A stretch of 64,000 nucleotides of DNA, taken from positions 1 to 64,000 of the IMG/VR virus record IMGVR_UViG_3300007852_000001; one strand, written 5' to 3'. The translations under genes were made by a program, and so were the position numbers. This stretch comes from a virus. Every line of letters starts with the position of its first letter. Position 1 is the first letter of the stretch. This document shows positions 1-7,535 of this stretch, piece by piece. A model generated the notes under the pieces. That model saw only the letters and a list, made by a program, of their open reading frames with translations, searched no databases and had not been told where the DNA came from.

Positions 1-120
1 TTGCTGTAGTAACTCAGTTACGTAACCCAGTTACAACCGAGTTACGGAACCGAGTTATTTACTCAGTTACGAGTTGCTGTAGTAACTCAGTTACGTAACT
101 CGGTAGTGTACTCAGATGTG
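1..120. repeat. Iteron-like array of AGTTAC/GTAACT half-sites
   Basis: The first 120 bases carry about ten close copies of the hexamer AGTTAC or its complement GTAACT. Several are arranged as perfect or near-perfect dyads such as GTAACTCAGTTAC (around 8-20 and again near 81-93). The half-site CAGTTA also occurs in the operator-like dyad found before genes of the left block. The array could be an origin iteron cluster or a multi-site operator; the sequence alone does not decide. The array may extend beyond the window edge. Confidence 0.6.
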
Positions 121-612
121 AGTTAATTACTTAGCCCCATATCGCACCCATACCCATATGCGAATAGCTCATATTACTGTGGGTTATACCTCGCGCGTGC
201 AACCCCGCCCGCACCCTCCCCCGCCCTAATAGAAATTTTGGCCTCTCACGGGCGTACGCAGGCCCTAATCCAATTTCTGGCTCTTTTGGGGTCGCGCCCG
301 CACGCGAGCCATGGCCATTTGGTGGGTATTACGGGTATAACTGTGGGTAATATTCGAGCGCATACTACGCTTCCCCCATCATAACCCACGCACATAATCG
401 CTTAGAAGACACACAAGCGGTCTCACAGTTGTTTTCACTGCGAACGCCCCAAACCCCTCGCAGTTTTCGAAAACCTCGTGAGCGCCCGCTCGCAGCGACT
501 CACGCACATTCACAGACCCACGACCGTAGACACACGGCCGACCGCCGACCCCCGCACGTCAAAAATCTGCACGTATTAGTCTCAGTAATATCCGCACGTC
601 AAAAAAAGTCAC
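121..612. other. Non-coding stretch with terminator-like motifs
   Basis: No convincing gene is seen. The stretch contains two copies of the CTAAT...AATT(C/T)TGG motif (about 223-241 and 261-282) that elsewhere follows plus-strand stops, plus TATTAC-type AT-rich segments near 165-200 and 320-365. A duplicated CGCACGTCAAAAA segment (about 554 and 594) precedes the 3' end of the next minus-strand gene. An open frame on the plus strand from 429 is R/P/T-rich, runs antisense to the neighbouring gene and was not accepted. Confidence 0.5.
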
Positions 613-816
613 CTACATCTGTGACACTATGTCATCAATCTGATACACCGTCCGCGGGTTATAGCTGTCGTGCGGAAGCGTCGGCCGACCGACATTATCG
701 TACGAGCGACGCCGCTCGGACCGCGCACAATGCTCGCAGCGCGCCGTAACACTGTCGACGTAGTACAATTCAGTGACAGCATGGCAACCCGCGCATCGGC
801 CGAAAAGTCGTGACAT
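613..816 (-). CDS. Small zinc-finger protein (67 aa)
   Basis: A 67-residue protein with two CxxC knuckles (CAGC near residue 8-11 and CEHC near 27-30), suggesting a single structural zinc site. The start is supported by a TATA-like TATAAC about 25 nt upstream, giving a nearly leaderless message, and a poly-T run (the A7 at about 602) follows the stop. The arginine-rich middle could bind nucleic acid, but no family is recognised. Confidence 0.6.
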   Translation of the reverse strand: MSRLFGRCAGCHAVTELYYVDSVTARCEHCARSERRRSYDNVGRPTLPHDSYNPRTVYQIDDIVSQM

Positions 817-918
817 GTGAACAACGACGAACGTTATACACTTAAGTCTGTCGGTATGACTCCACGACCGTAGTCATTACTGTCAGTTATATCGGCAGCC
901 GAAAAAAAAGTGAGTCAA

Positions 919-1059
919 TCAGACTGGAATGGGTGACTCGTGGCCGTTCGGGCATCGGCCGTCGTCCTCAATGCGATGCCCGCACGGGCATACGAGGACG
1001 CCCATATCGACCGTCCAATCGGCGTCAAGCTGTTTGACGAATTCGGAACGAAGGGACAT
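919..1059 (-). CDS. Zinc-ribbon microprotein (46 aa)
   Basis: A 46-residue protein whose C-terminal half has CPCGH and CPNGH knuckles, a typical treble-clef or ribbon zinc site. Its ATG overlaps the stop of the upstream 27-codon gene (TGATG), so the two are probably translationally coupled. A poly-T tract on the minus strand (plus-strand A8 near 902) follows closely. The function is unknown; an adaptor or host-factor-binding role is only a guess. Confidence 0.65.
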   Translation of the reverse strand: MSLRSEFVKQLDADWTVDMGVLVCPCGHRIEDDGRCPNGHESPIPV

Positions 1060-1142
1060 CAGTAGTCACCCTCGTCATTAGCGTCGGATTCGGTTTCCTC
1101 GTGATTCGTCGGCACAACCGTCAGGTGGTTGTTGTCTCCCAT
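1059..1142 (-). CDS. Leader microprotein (27 aa), paralogue of a later N-terminus
   Basis: A 27-residue acidic peptide starting MGDNNHLTVVPTN. This closely matches the first 13 residues of the 106-aa protein encoded at 3773-4093 (MGADNHVTTVPTN), so it looks like a truncated paralogue. It has the complete class A leader (GTTCAATCGCA abutting the ATG) and a TATA box about 33 nt upstream. Its stop overlaps the start of the following zinc-ribbon gene. Confidence 0.6.
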   Translation of the reverse strand: MGDNNHLTVVPTNHEETESDANDEGDY

Positions 1143-1458
1143 TGCGATTGAACGGATGCACCACTTACGTATAAGTCTTTCGAAGTCGTCTTTTGCTGTA
1201 AGAATAGATTACGCGGGCGGGCTTAGACGCCGCAGCTTGGCAGCTAAGAGCGTTCGACCCAAACACGACCAAAACCACTCACCACATGCAGAAATAGCAC
1301 AGCGACGCCGTGAACGGCCGTAGAATCGACGTGAGTGTACATCGGAGCAGCCAGCATGCCCGTCGGCCGACCGCCCGCGTGCGGGCGTTAGCACTGTACG
1401 CACGTAGGCAGTATTACTGTCAGTTATATCGGTGAGTCAAAAAAAAGCGGCTGTGCGG
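1143..1458. other. Intergenic region containing a duplicated element
   Basis: This stretch holds the class A promoter of the preceding minus-strand gene and then an element of about 145 bp (1194-1338). That element is clearly related to 2712-2856; both contain CTGTAAGA, GAGCGTTCG, CCAAAACCA and GCACAGCGACGCCGTGA in the same order. A class A operator (TATTACTGTCAGTTATATCGG, split here by position 1414-1434) and a poly-A tract then precede the next gene. No protein is credible here. Confidence 0.5.
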
Positions 1459-1734
1459 TTACTTGACCCAATAGGACGACGAATCGACGCCGTGCGGACC
1501 GCTTTGCGTGAGACCGTCCATACACGCCCCGACGGCCGCGGGGAGGCGCGACGGTGAGACCGCACGACTCCCGTCGGCATCGACGCGGGAGTGCGTACGG
1601 TATCGCGGCGACCCTTGTGGCCGTTCGAAGACGTACGTCGAGCCGTCATCACAGGCGATGCGGAGCATGTCCTTGTTCATTCCGAACCGCGGTTCGACCG
1701 TCGAGACTGCGAACTGCGTGACGCTTTTTGCCAT
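1459..1734 (-). CDS. Hypothetical protein (91 aa)
   Basis: A 91-residue protein of no recognised family. The N-terminal half looks like a small beta-sheet domain with a DGSTYVFERPQG strand-turn-strand signature. The start is supported by a class A leader (GTTGATTCGCA next to the ATG) and a TATA box about 33 nt upstream. The gene ends just before a poly-T run and is a single-gene unit. Confidence 0.65.
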   Translation of the reverse strand: MAKSVTQFAVSTVEPRFGMNKDMLRIACDDGSTYVFERPQGSPRYRTHSRVDADGSRAVSPSRLPAAVGACMDGLTQSGPHGVDSSSYWVK

Positions 1735-1907
1735 TGCGAATCAACCGATGCACCACTTACATATAAGGCTTTCGTTTCGGACTGAGCCGCACGCACGTGG
1801 GACCGCGGCCCGTACGTGCATGAGCCAGTATTACTGTGACGCATCGTCCTCGATGGGGCGCAGTATTACTGTGAGTTATAATCGGGAGTCATAAAAAAGC
1901 CACATGC

Positions 1908-2561
1908 CTACTTCAACACTTCATTGAAATAGATCATGTGACGAGCATGCTCGCCGCGTTCGAAGTCGTAAATCGCCCACTGCACGAGGAAGGGCGCAAA
2001 ACCATCAATGCCACTTTTTTCACGGATAGTTTCACACGCATCGAAGTAAGCTTCAGCCGAATAAAACTCTGTATCGGCGTCAATACCGCCGTAACGGCCG
2101 ACGTTACTGTCAATGCACATGAATTCCGTGAAACCGCACATGGCCAGCATGAACGACGCTTTACGTTCGGCGACGCCAACAACGTTATCCGTCATAACGT
2201 CGAGGAGAGTCGCCCAACGGCCGTTTTTCGCGTGACTTCGAACCGCCTGAACAAGCTGTTTGAAATCGTTGTTTTCGAAGGTCCGCGCCATCCAATTCGA
2301 CTTGTGACCGCCGTAGACGGTCTCTAACGCCGCCTCCTTACACGTTAAGTCGCCAGTGTAGTGGCCGACAAACGCTGACTCATGCCGCGAGCACTCGGTT
2401 TGAATGGATAACACTGCGAACATGTACGATTTTTCAAGGACATCGGCCGCGTCTTTGAGGGTTCCGTACATGACGACATTCCGCACGGCGTTAAGACGCT
2501 CGGAGACCGCAGCATAATCGGACTTGTGTGATTCTACCCAGTTTGCTAAGGTTTCACTCAT
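1908..2561 (-). CDS. Hypothetical protein (217 aa)
   Basis: A largely helical 217-residue protein with no family I recognise. I chose the ATG at 2561 (MSETLANW) over one three codons upstream because the bases before it resemble the class A leader found at sibling genes. The nearest TATA box (about 2660) is some 100 nt away, so this transcript may carry a longer leader than its neighbours. It contains four scattered cysteines without a CxxC pair. It is the longest gene of the left block. Confidence 0.7.
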   Translation of the reverse strand: MSETLANWVESHKSDYAAVSERLNAVRNVVMYGTLKDAADVLEKSYMFAVLSIQTECSRHESAFVGHYTGDLTCKEAALETVYGGHKSNWMARTFENNDFKQLVQAVRSHAKNGRWATLLDVMTDNVVGVAERKASFMLAMCGFTEFMCIDSNVGRYGGIDADTEFYSAEAYFDACETIREKSGIDGFAPFLVQWAIYDFERGEHARHMIYFNEVLK

Positions 2562-2570
2562 TGTAATCAC

Positions 2571-3245
2571 CAGTTTGGAACCGAGGGGCGTGCAAAATCG
2601 CCCGCCTCAAGGGTTACTTGGGCGAGGTCACCTTCGTGTTTCGAACGAGGGACGGCATTGGTATAAGTGTTTCTATACGGTTCGATTATTACTGTCGGTT
2701 ATCCCGCACGTAGCTGTAAGATACCTTTACGCGCACGGGCTTAGAACCGCCCACTGGCCTGCTGTGAGCGTTCGGCCGTAAGACGCCCAAAACCATTGAC
2801 CCACTACTGCGATGGCACAGCGACGCCGTGAGCGGGCTTAGAATCGATGCCAGTGTGCTGTAGCCTTCGCGCTCGCTAAGGCGACCGTCGAAGACATCGG
2901 AACACTCACGGGCATCGGCCGACCGAGTGCGGCCGACCCATACCAATACCGCACGCACGTAAGAGCCGATGGCGAAAGACTTATATACCCCAAACCCGTA
3001 CGTCAGTTCAAGCCCGAATCATGAGCGCCAGCTATATTCCACGGTCTTCGGCATTACCGCCGCGTATATTACCGCGGCGCATCGCTGATAGGCCATGTTC
3101 AGCGGTAATATTACCGCCACGCATAATGAGATATAACTCTCACGCATATTACCACGACGCATAGTGGCGGGTCCGAGGGAGGAGGACCTACCCCCACCCC
3201 CTCTAATGATAAATTCTGGCCCCTAATCGCATTTTCTGGCCTTTT
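2571..3245. other. Long non-coding region with palindromes and a probable plus-strand RNA
   Basis: No confident gene is seen. From left to right the region has a minus-strand TATA box (about 2660), a class A-like operator (about 2684-2702), the second copy of the duplicated 145-bp element (2712-2856), and a partial copy (2861-2896) of the element found at 20193 and 45047. A plus-strand BRE/TATA box (CGAAAGACTTATATACC, about 2972-2988) is followed by a palindrome cluster. Two tandem CTAAT...TTCTGGC motifs (3200-3245) close the region. A plus-strand transcript from about 3005 to 3245 is implied. The 47-codon open frame inside it is built of repeats and is doubtful. Confidence 0.5.
3050..3165. 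repeat. Palindrome cluster with TATTACCG cores
   Basis: Three related palindromic units lie in tandem: CGCCGCG/CGCGGCG arms around TATATTAC (3058-3079), a perfect 16-bp palindrome GCGGTAATATTACCGC (3102-3117) and a degenerate third copy (CGCATATTACCACGACGCAT, about 3142-3161). Such arrays are typical of multi-site protein binding or of an origin. No gene is interrupted. Confidence 0.6.
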
Positions 3246-3470
3246 TCAGTGTTCGACCGACTGTAGCCGAACACGCATCTGCGCAAGGTCGCGGTCGTTG
3301 CGATGCTGTCTGAATTCTTCGAGGCGCTCCGCGTTTCCGAACGCCCGAACAATCCGCTCACCCTCTTCGTCATCGCCGCTCCAAAACCACTCAAAGACGA
3401 GCAAGATAATGTCTCCCCCGTGCTTGCGCTCGTTGTGCAACTGCTCGCAGATTGTCTCCATCTCTCTCAT
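3246..3470 (-). CDS. Hypothetical protein (74 aa)
   Basis: An acidic and basic mixed-charge, probably helical 74-residue protein with no recognised domain. The ATG at 3470 is preferred over an in-frame GTG at 3485 because the TTAAGT TATA element lies about 32 nt upstream of the ATG but only 17 nt from the GTG. Its 3' end abuts the tandem CTAAT motifs of the opposite strand. Confidence 0.6.
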   Translation of the reverse strand: MREMETICEQLHNERKHGGDIILLVFEWFWSGDDEEGERIVRAFGNAERLEEFRQHRNDRDLAQMRVRLQSVEH

Positions 3471-3564
3471 TGCGTATTGGCTCACACAGAATAGAAACTT
3501 AACTCTATCGATATGACCGTCGGTAATACCCGCACGTCAAAAAAAAAACGGCCGCCGTCTTTTT

Positions 3565-3720
3565 TTACGATGGAATTTCCACGTCGTTCGGCGCGATACG
3601 CCACTCGATGTCGTCTGCTTCGAGTGACTGCTGGAACAGCACCGCACCACGAACCGACTGGAACTTATTGACGTACCACTCGCCCGTGACGCCGTTCTTG
3701 TACTCTACGGTCGTAGTCAT
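3565..3720 (-). CDS. Small hypothetical protein (51 aa)
   Basis: A 51-residue protein that begins MTTTVEYKNGVTGEWYVN and looks like a short beta-rich domain. The ATG overlaps the TGA of a 19-codon open frame upstream, which in turn overlaps the stop of the 106-aa gene, forming a chain of ATGA couplings. A poly-T tract (plus-strand A8-A9 near 3540) follows the gene. Confidence 0.6.
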   Translation of the reverse strand: MTTTVEYKNGVTGEWYVNKFQSVRGAVLFQQSLEADDIEWRIAPNDVEIPS

Positions 3721-3776
3721 ACGCCCACGACCTCGTGCGAAGACGCAGTGTTCGCACTCTGTAGGTGGGCGTTCAT
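3717..3776 (-). CDS. Possible 19-codon coupling ORF
   Basis: A 19-residue frame whose start and stop both overlap neighbouring genes by ATGA. It ends in EVVGV, as does the upstream 106-aa protein, because about 17 bp (CATACGCCCACGACCTC on the plus strand) is duplicated here. It is either a decayed duplicate of that C-terminus or a translational relay; there is no evidence that the peptide itself matters. Confidence 0.3.
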   Translation of the reverse strand: MNAHLQSANTASSHEVVGV

Positions 3777-4093
3777 ACGCCCACGACCTCAACCTTCGTA
3801 CGCACTTCGCCACCGTGCTTCGCGGCCGTCAAGTTCTCCACACGGATGCCCTCAGAGCCGTGTGACGCGTCGAGGAGCGCGTTCATGTGCTGAAGGCTAC
3901 GGTAGCGCGAGATGATGATAACGCGCTCTCCGTCCATGCTGCGGCCGATGAAGCCGTCATTGTAGTCTTCGTTGAGGTAGTCGAACGCGGCCTCGACACC
4001 TTCGAGCGAGTCGAGCGGTGAACTGTTCAGCATTCGAACGTCATTGTTCTCGGCGTTGGTCGGCACGGTCGTGACGTGGTTGTCGGCTCCCAT
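3773..4093 (-). CDS. Hypothetical protein (106 aa)
   Basis: A 106-residue protein with an alpha/beta pattern (residues 25-70 hold helix, strand and helix candidates) and no recognised family. Its first 13 residues are nearly those of the 27-aa peptide at 1059-1142, so the two genes share ancestry. The start follows the class A leader (GTCCAATTGCA before ATG) with the TATA box about 33 nt upstream. It heads a run of overlapping short genes. Confidence 0.65.
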   Translation of the reverse strand: MGADNHVTTVPTNAENNDVRMLNSSPLDSLEGVEAAFDYLNEDYNDGFIGRSMDGERVIIISRYRSLQHMNALLDASHGSEGIRVENLTAAKHGGEVRTKVEVVGV

Positions 4094-4306
4094 TGCAATT
4101 GGACACACGAGAGCTATTGGTATAAGGCTTTCGATGTACACTCACTACGACACACAATAACACAGCAGAGACACAGTAGTACGACAACGAGTAACACACT
4201 GCACCGTCAAGAACTTAGAAACCAGCATCCTCACGCCCTCCCTACTATAGTATAGGAGAGGCGGACGGATAAGTGTTTCGGAGTCTTCGGCGCGTCGCCT
4301 TTGCGC

Positions 4307-4329
4307 GAGGCGCGAAGGCCACGGAAGAG
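4307..4329 (-). terminator. Hairpin downstream of the 4357-4879 operon
   Basis: A ten-base-pair stem (GCCTTTGCGC / GCGCGAAGGC, one wobble) closed by a GAG loop lies about 30 nt past the stop of the last gene of the operon. Its position suggests a 3'-end stabiliser or terminator. Confidence 0.45.
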
Positions 4330-4356
4330 AAGCGCGACGTAACCGTTCGCGGTTAA

Positions 4357-4521
4357 TTACAGCCGTCGACCGAGGTCAGCGGTGTTTCTTACACCGTACT
4401 TGCCCGTGAGTACAAACTCCACCTCAGCATAGGTTTGCTCGCCCGCGGACTCCACGCCCGTCACGACGACAGGATGGCCCGTGAACAGGTCCACATAGAT
4501 GGCTCCGACGTTCATGTTCAT
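4357..4521 (-). CDS. Small hypothetical protein (54 aa)
   Basis: A 54-residue beta-rich protein (MNMNVGAIYVDLFTGHPVVV at the N-terminus). It is translated from an ATG that overlaps the stop of the upstream 85-aa gene (ATGA), so it is the third cistron of a coupled operon. There is no recognised domain. The gene is followed by the hairpin at 4307-4329. Confidence 0.6.
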   Translation of the reverse strand: MNMNVGAIYVDLFTGHPVVVTGVESAGEQTYAEVEFVLTGKYGVRNTADLGRRL

Positions 4522-4775
4522 GACAGGTCACACTCCAGCGTCTCGACCAAGTGGAACGAACACTGGTTCTTGGCGACGCGGCGGGCAGCGTCCTCGACCG
4601 TCAGCGTCGAGCCGTCGGTGTCCTGTAGGTCGCGCTCGTAGACCGTGACCAGTTCGTCCCACTCTTGACCGTTGTCGAGGCTGCGCACGCGGACCGTGCC
4701 GTCAGCGATGATGTCGGTCGGCAAGGCCTCCCTCGTCTCGACCGAATCGGGCGCCTCGTCCGAGAGGTCAGCCAT
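4518..4775 (-). CDS. Hypothetical protein (85 aa)
   Basis: A very acidic 85-residue protein with a predicted beta-hairpin (residues 25-50) and a short helix. It is the second cistron of the operon: its ATG overlaps the TGA of the zinc microprotein gene (TGATG) and its TGA overlaps the next ATG. No family is recognised. Confidence 0.65.
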   Translation of the reverse strand: MADLSDEAPDSVETREALPTDIIADGTVRVRSLDNGQEWDELVTVYERDLQDTDGSTLTVEDAARRVAKNQCSFHLVETLECDLS

Positions 4776-4879
4776 CAGAGGGCCTCCGTACTCGGGTGGT
4801 CTTCGTCACCGCAGTGCGGGCACGGAAGCTGTCGGACGGCACACTTGTACTTCTTGCAGACGTATGCTGTTTCGCTCAT
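4775..4879 (-). CDS. Zinc-binding microprotein (34 aa)
   Basis: A 34-residue protein with C8, C13 and a CPHC knuckle at 20-23, enough ligands for one zinc ion with the nearby histidine. It heads a three-gene operon. The start is fixed by a class A leader (GTTCAATTGTA before ATG) and TATA box (about 4906-4912), with the operator dyad just upstream (about 4924-4942). Confidence 0.65.
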   Translation of the reverse strand: MSETAYVCKKYKCAVRQLPCPHCGDEDHPSTEAL

Positions 4880-4974
4880 TACAATTGAACACATGGCAGC
4901 CATTGGTATAAGTCTTGCGACTCGCTCGTAATATGATTGTCAGTTATAATCGAATGTCAAAAAAAAGACGCCCC

Positions 4975-5238
4975 TTAGAACGTGTAGCGTTCTCGCGTCT
5001 CAGTGACCTCATACTCTTCACGCTGAAGGTCCGCGAACCACATGCGCATGGCACCGTCTATCATACGCGCCTTGACCATGATGGCACCATGCTCTTCGAG
5101 GACTTCCTTGGCCGCGCCCGCACCCAACGCGCTCGGGGTTCTGTCGTTCGTACAGTCGATGAAGCCCGACAGCGCTTTGTAGTCATTCTTACTGCTGTAC
5201 TCGTTCAGCGTGTCCGCGACATCGTTGAGGTCTACCAT
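4975..5238 (-). CDS. Hypothetical protein (87 aa)
   Basis: An 87-residue mixed alpha/beta protein without recognised motifs. It has its own class A promoter (TATA about 33 nt before the ATG, GCTTCAATCGCA leader) and a poly-T terminator tract right after the stop. It is a self-contained transcription unit. Confidence 0.65.
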   Translation of the reverse strand: MVDLNDVADTLNEYSSKNDYKALSGFIDCTNDRTPSALGAGAAKEVLEEHGAIMVKARMIDGAMRMWFADLQREEYEVTETRERYTF

Positions 5239-5299
5239 TGCGATTGAAGCAAGGGGATACGGGTATAAAAGCGTGTCGATTCGAGAATCGTACGAAGCG

Positions 5300-5701
5300 T
5301 TACGACTCGTTCTTGGCCTTGTGGTAGCCGCCGTGGGCGTTCTCGGGAGTTATCCAGAGACCGCCCTGTAGGTGGTCTTCGAGGTCGCCGAGGGGCGTCA
5401 CGAAGTCGTCAGAGGCCCGTGCGATGTGCTGCGTGCGACCGTCGTGTTCGACTGTGTTGTCTTTGAATGCTTCACGGTCGACCGCGTAGAGACCGTTCTC
5501 GTTATCAGCGACGAGGATGGTGTCGACCGACACGGAGACCTTCCACTCCACGTCAGTATCCATCATCCACGCAGGTTCATCGAACTTGCGGAGGCCGTCG
5601 TGGTAGTGGACGAAGACAGCATCGCGGTTTTCGTCGCGGCCGCAGCGGCCGACCTCGTTTCCGTTGTGGTACTCGCTCATTCCGTTGGCAGTTACTCGCA
5701 T
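5300..5701 (-). CDS. Hypothetical protein (133 aa)
   Basis: A 133-residue acidic protein, probably alpha/beta, with no known domain. The ATG at 5701 lies where sibling genes place theirs relative to the TATA box (about 33 nt) and is preceded by a diverged class A leader (GTCCAAACACG). A second in-frame ATG seven codons later (MSEYHNGN) cannot be excluded. The residue pattern after position 40 suggests repeated beta strands. Confidence 0.65.
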   Translation of the reverse strand: MRVTANGMSEYHNGNEVGRCGRDENRDAVFVHYHDGLRKFDEPAWMMDTDVEWKVSVSVDTILVADNENGLYAVDREAFKDNTVEHDGRTQHIARASDDFVTPLGDLEDHLQGGLWITPENAHGGYHKAKNES

Positions 5702-5778
5702 CGTGTTTGGACACACGAGGGCTATTGGTATAAACCTGTCGATTGCGGCGATTGGCAAATAAAAAAAAGTCGGCTACG

Positions 5779-6012
5779 TTACAGGTCGTACTCGAACGCG
5801 TGGCGCGGCTTGAGGCGGAATGCGGGCTTCACCGTGTCGATGATGCCGTTCGGCGTCCAGCCGTGGTCGAATCCGACAGTGATGGCGCGCTCGGCGTTCG
5901 TCATGTCATCCAGTTCGACGTACACGTCGCCTTGGACGTTGATGAAGGCTGTCTCGACCTCTTCCAGTTCTTGCAGTTCGTCGCGGACGACATCGGCAGT
6001 GTTGTGGGCCAT
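5779..6012 (-). CDS. Hypothetical protein (77 aa)
   Basis: A 77-residue protein with an N-terminal helix rich in glutamate (residues 5-25) followed by a strand-rich middle. It starts directly after a class A leader (GTTCAATCGTA before ATG) and ends just before the poly-T tract. It is a single-gene unit of unknown role. Confidence 0.65.
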   Translation of the reverse strand: MAHNTADVVRDELQELEEVETAFINVQGDVYVELDDMTNAERAITVGFDHGWTPNGIIDTVKPAFRLKPRHAFEYDL

Positions 6013-6097
6013 TACGATTGAACACATGCACGACAGTGGTATAAAAGCATCGATATTAGTATCAGTTATATCGGCAGGTCAAAAAAAGTCAGTTCGC

Positions 6098-6400
6098 TTA
6101 CTCTTCGGTCAGTTCCATCTCGTTGAAGTAGTAGCCGTACGTTACATCATCGTCGTCAATCAGGTTGCCAGCGGACTTGTGCGTGCTGCTGACGCGCTCG
6201 TACACGCCGACCACGTACTCGTTGTGCCCGCTCCTGTCCACGGCCTCCACGACGAAGCCGTCCGACAGCGGGACGGTGATGCTGTCGTTGTGCGCGTCCG
6301 TGAACTTCGCCACCTTCTCGGTGATGGCCTCGGCCTCGTAGCCGTCGCGCGTTTCAGTGACCTCGACCTCGGTGCCGTTGACCTCGACAGTTTCGCTCAT
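6098..6400 (-). CDS. Hypothetical protein (100 aa)
   Basis: A 100-residue, strongly acidic beta-rich protein (MSETVEVNGTEVEVTETRDG at the N-terminus). The N-terminal repeats of VEV-type strands suggest a small barrel. The complete class A signal set (operator, TATA, leader) lies upstream at 6401-6470, and the gene ends two codons from its poly-T run. No family is recognised. Confidence 0.7.
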   Translation of the reverse strand: MSETVEVNGTEVEVTETRDGYEAEAITEKVAKFTDAHNDSITVPLSDGFVVEAVDRSGHNEYVVGVYERVSSTHKSAGNLIDDDDVTYGYYFNEMELTEE

Positions 6401-6470
6401 TGCGATTGAACAGAAGAGATCTATTGGTATAAGTCTTGCGATATTTGTCTCAGTTATAATCGGTGGTCAA
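6401..6470 (-). promoter_or_regulatory. Class A promoter-operator (best example)
   Basis: Reading on the minus strand: the upstream gene's poly-T terminator, the dyad ATAACTGAGACAAAT-like operator (6439-6462), BRE/TATA TCGCAAGACTTATACCAATAG (split at 6421-6441), then GTTCAATCGCA directly before the ATG. The TATA-to-ATG distance of about 33 nt places transcription start inside the GTTCAATCGCA element, leaving a 5-10 nt leader. The same arrangement recurs before at least ten genes of the left block. Confidence 0.7.
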
Positions 6471-6482
6471 AAAAAAAGACAC

Positions 6483-6599
6483 CTACGCGACTTCGACGTA
6501 GCCGAGCGTGTAACCGCACTCGAAACACGCGACTTCGCCGTCGTAGTACACGTCAGGACCGTTGACCTTACCGCAGTCAGGACATTCGGCGTTGCCCAT
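6483..6599 (-). CDS. Zinc-ribbon microprotein (38 aa)
   Basis: A 38-residue rubredoxin-like zinc ribbon with CPDC at 6-9 and CFEC at 25-28. Its ATG overlaps the stop of the upstream 144-aa gene (TGATG), indicating coupling. The poly-T terminator follows immediately. A role is not predictable; such ribbons are common in haloarchaea and their viruses. Confidence 0.7.
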   Translation of the reverse strand: MGNAECPDCGKVNGPDVYYDGEVACFECGYTLGYVEVA

Positions 6600-7033
6600 C
6601 AGGCCCACTCCGTGATGTCATCGATGAACGTGCCTTCGTCCACGGACATGTGGGTGTCACCCGCAAGCGCCCAGTTCGGCGGGTCAGACATGATGATGCA
6701 CCCACTGCGCTCGTCTTCTTCGACCACACAGCCACCGTACTCGGGATAGCCGTTGTCACAGTCCATGTCAGAGTCCGCCAGCGCCCGCCCACGCGGGTTT
6801 GCATCGATAGGCACGTCACCCACGTCATGCGCCTCAAGCGGTATCAGCGCGTTGCTGACGGCCATAGGAGAGCCGTCAAGGTCGTTGAGGATGCTGCGCA
6901 TCCGCTCGACGGCAGTGTCGTCGTCCTCCGACCCGTGGAGTCGCGGCAGGTTGTTCTTGACGCGCTCTTCGGTAACGTTGTCGCGGTCAGGCGATGACTC
7001 GTCATCGTTGTCGTCATCACGGCTGTCGTACAT
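6599..7033 (-). CDS. Hypothetical acidic protein (144 aa)
   Basis: The first 30 residues are almost all D, E, S and R (disordered), followed by a helical segment and a C-terminal region with three cysteines. There is no known domain. The gene has a class A leader (GCTTCAATCGTC before ATG) with a weaker TATA (TTACCC) and is followed in the same operon by a zinc-ribbon gene. Confidence 0.65.
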   Translation of the reverse strand: MYDSRDDDNDDESSPDRDNVTEERVKNNLPRLHGSEDDDTAVERMRSILNDLDGSPMAVSNALIPLEAHDVGDVPIDANPRGRALADSDMDCDNGYPEYGGCVVEEDERSGCIIMSDPPNWALAGDTHMSVDEGTFIDDITEWA

Positions 7034-7102
7034 GACGATTGAAGCAAAGAGCTACAGGGTAATAAGTGTTTTGAATGGTAAATAAAAAAAAGGTCAGTTA
7101 CG

Positions 7103-7450
7103 TTACTCGAACAGTTCGAGGAACTCAATCACACCGCGCTCCATACTGCCGTCGGGCCGCAGTTCGTCCGTGAGAATACACGACCGAGACGAACGCCCGA
7201 ACTTAAGTCGGAGTCTGGCACCAGTGTGCTTTTCAGCCGTGACATCGCCGAGCGTGAGCGAGTCGATGTCGTTGTCGCGGAGTGCCCGCAGCGCCGACAG
7301 GAGTCGCTCACGCTCGACACGAACGTCTCTGTTACCCGTGTACCACACTTCGTCGCCATCGCAGCGGATACCTTCAGCGCACGGGTTGAAGGTCGCCGCA
7401 CTCATTTCGCCCTTTTCGACATCGTACAGCGCGTCACTGGTTTCGTCCAT
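7103..7450 (-). CDS. Hypothetical protein (115 aa)
   Basis: A 115-residue protein with an internal helix (residues 45-62) and a beta-rich C-terminus. It begins MDETSDALYDVEKGE after a full class A leader and TATA box. The four cysteines are not paired in a zinc motif. Function unknown; single-gene unit. Confidence 0.65.
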   Translation of the reverse strand: MDETSDALYDVEKGEMSAATFNPCAEGIRCDGDEVWYTGNRDVRVERERLLSALRALRDNDIDSLTLGDVTAEKHTGARLRLKFGRSSRSCILTDELRPDGSMERGVIEFLELFE

Positions 7451-7535
7451 TGCGATTGAACATATGCACGACAGTGGTATAAATGTTACGTTATTACTGT
7501 TAGTTATAATCGAAGGTCAAAAAAAGTCAGTTATG

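Noticed and set aside
2689-2958. An 89-codon minus-strand frame with weak similarity to one at 1209-1403
   Set aside because: The two regions are related as DNA, but frames are not maintained by substitutions typical of coding sequence and no class A leader precedes either.
3106-3114. TAATATTAC as a rolling-circle replication origin
   Set aside because: No Rep-type initiator is encoded in the window and the virus encodes a PolB replisome; the nonanucleotide in a perfect palindrome can arise by chance.
3020-3163. A 47-codon plus-strand frame after a good promoter
   Set aside because: It is composed of the palindromic repeats; the peptide is low-complexity and proline/arginine-rich, so an RNA or binding-site function is more likely.
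5372-6409. A 345-codon plus-strand frame across three minus-strand genes
   Set aside because: It crosses several promoters and terminators of the opposite strand and has valine/arginine-rich shadow composition.
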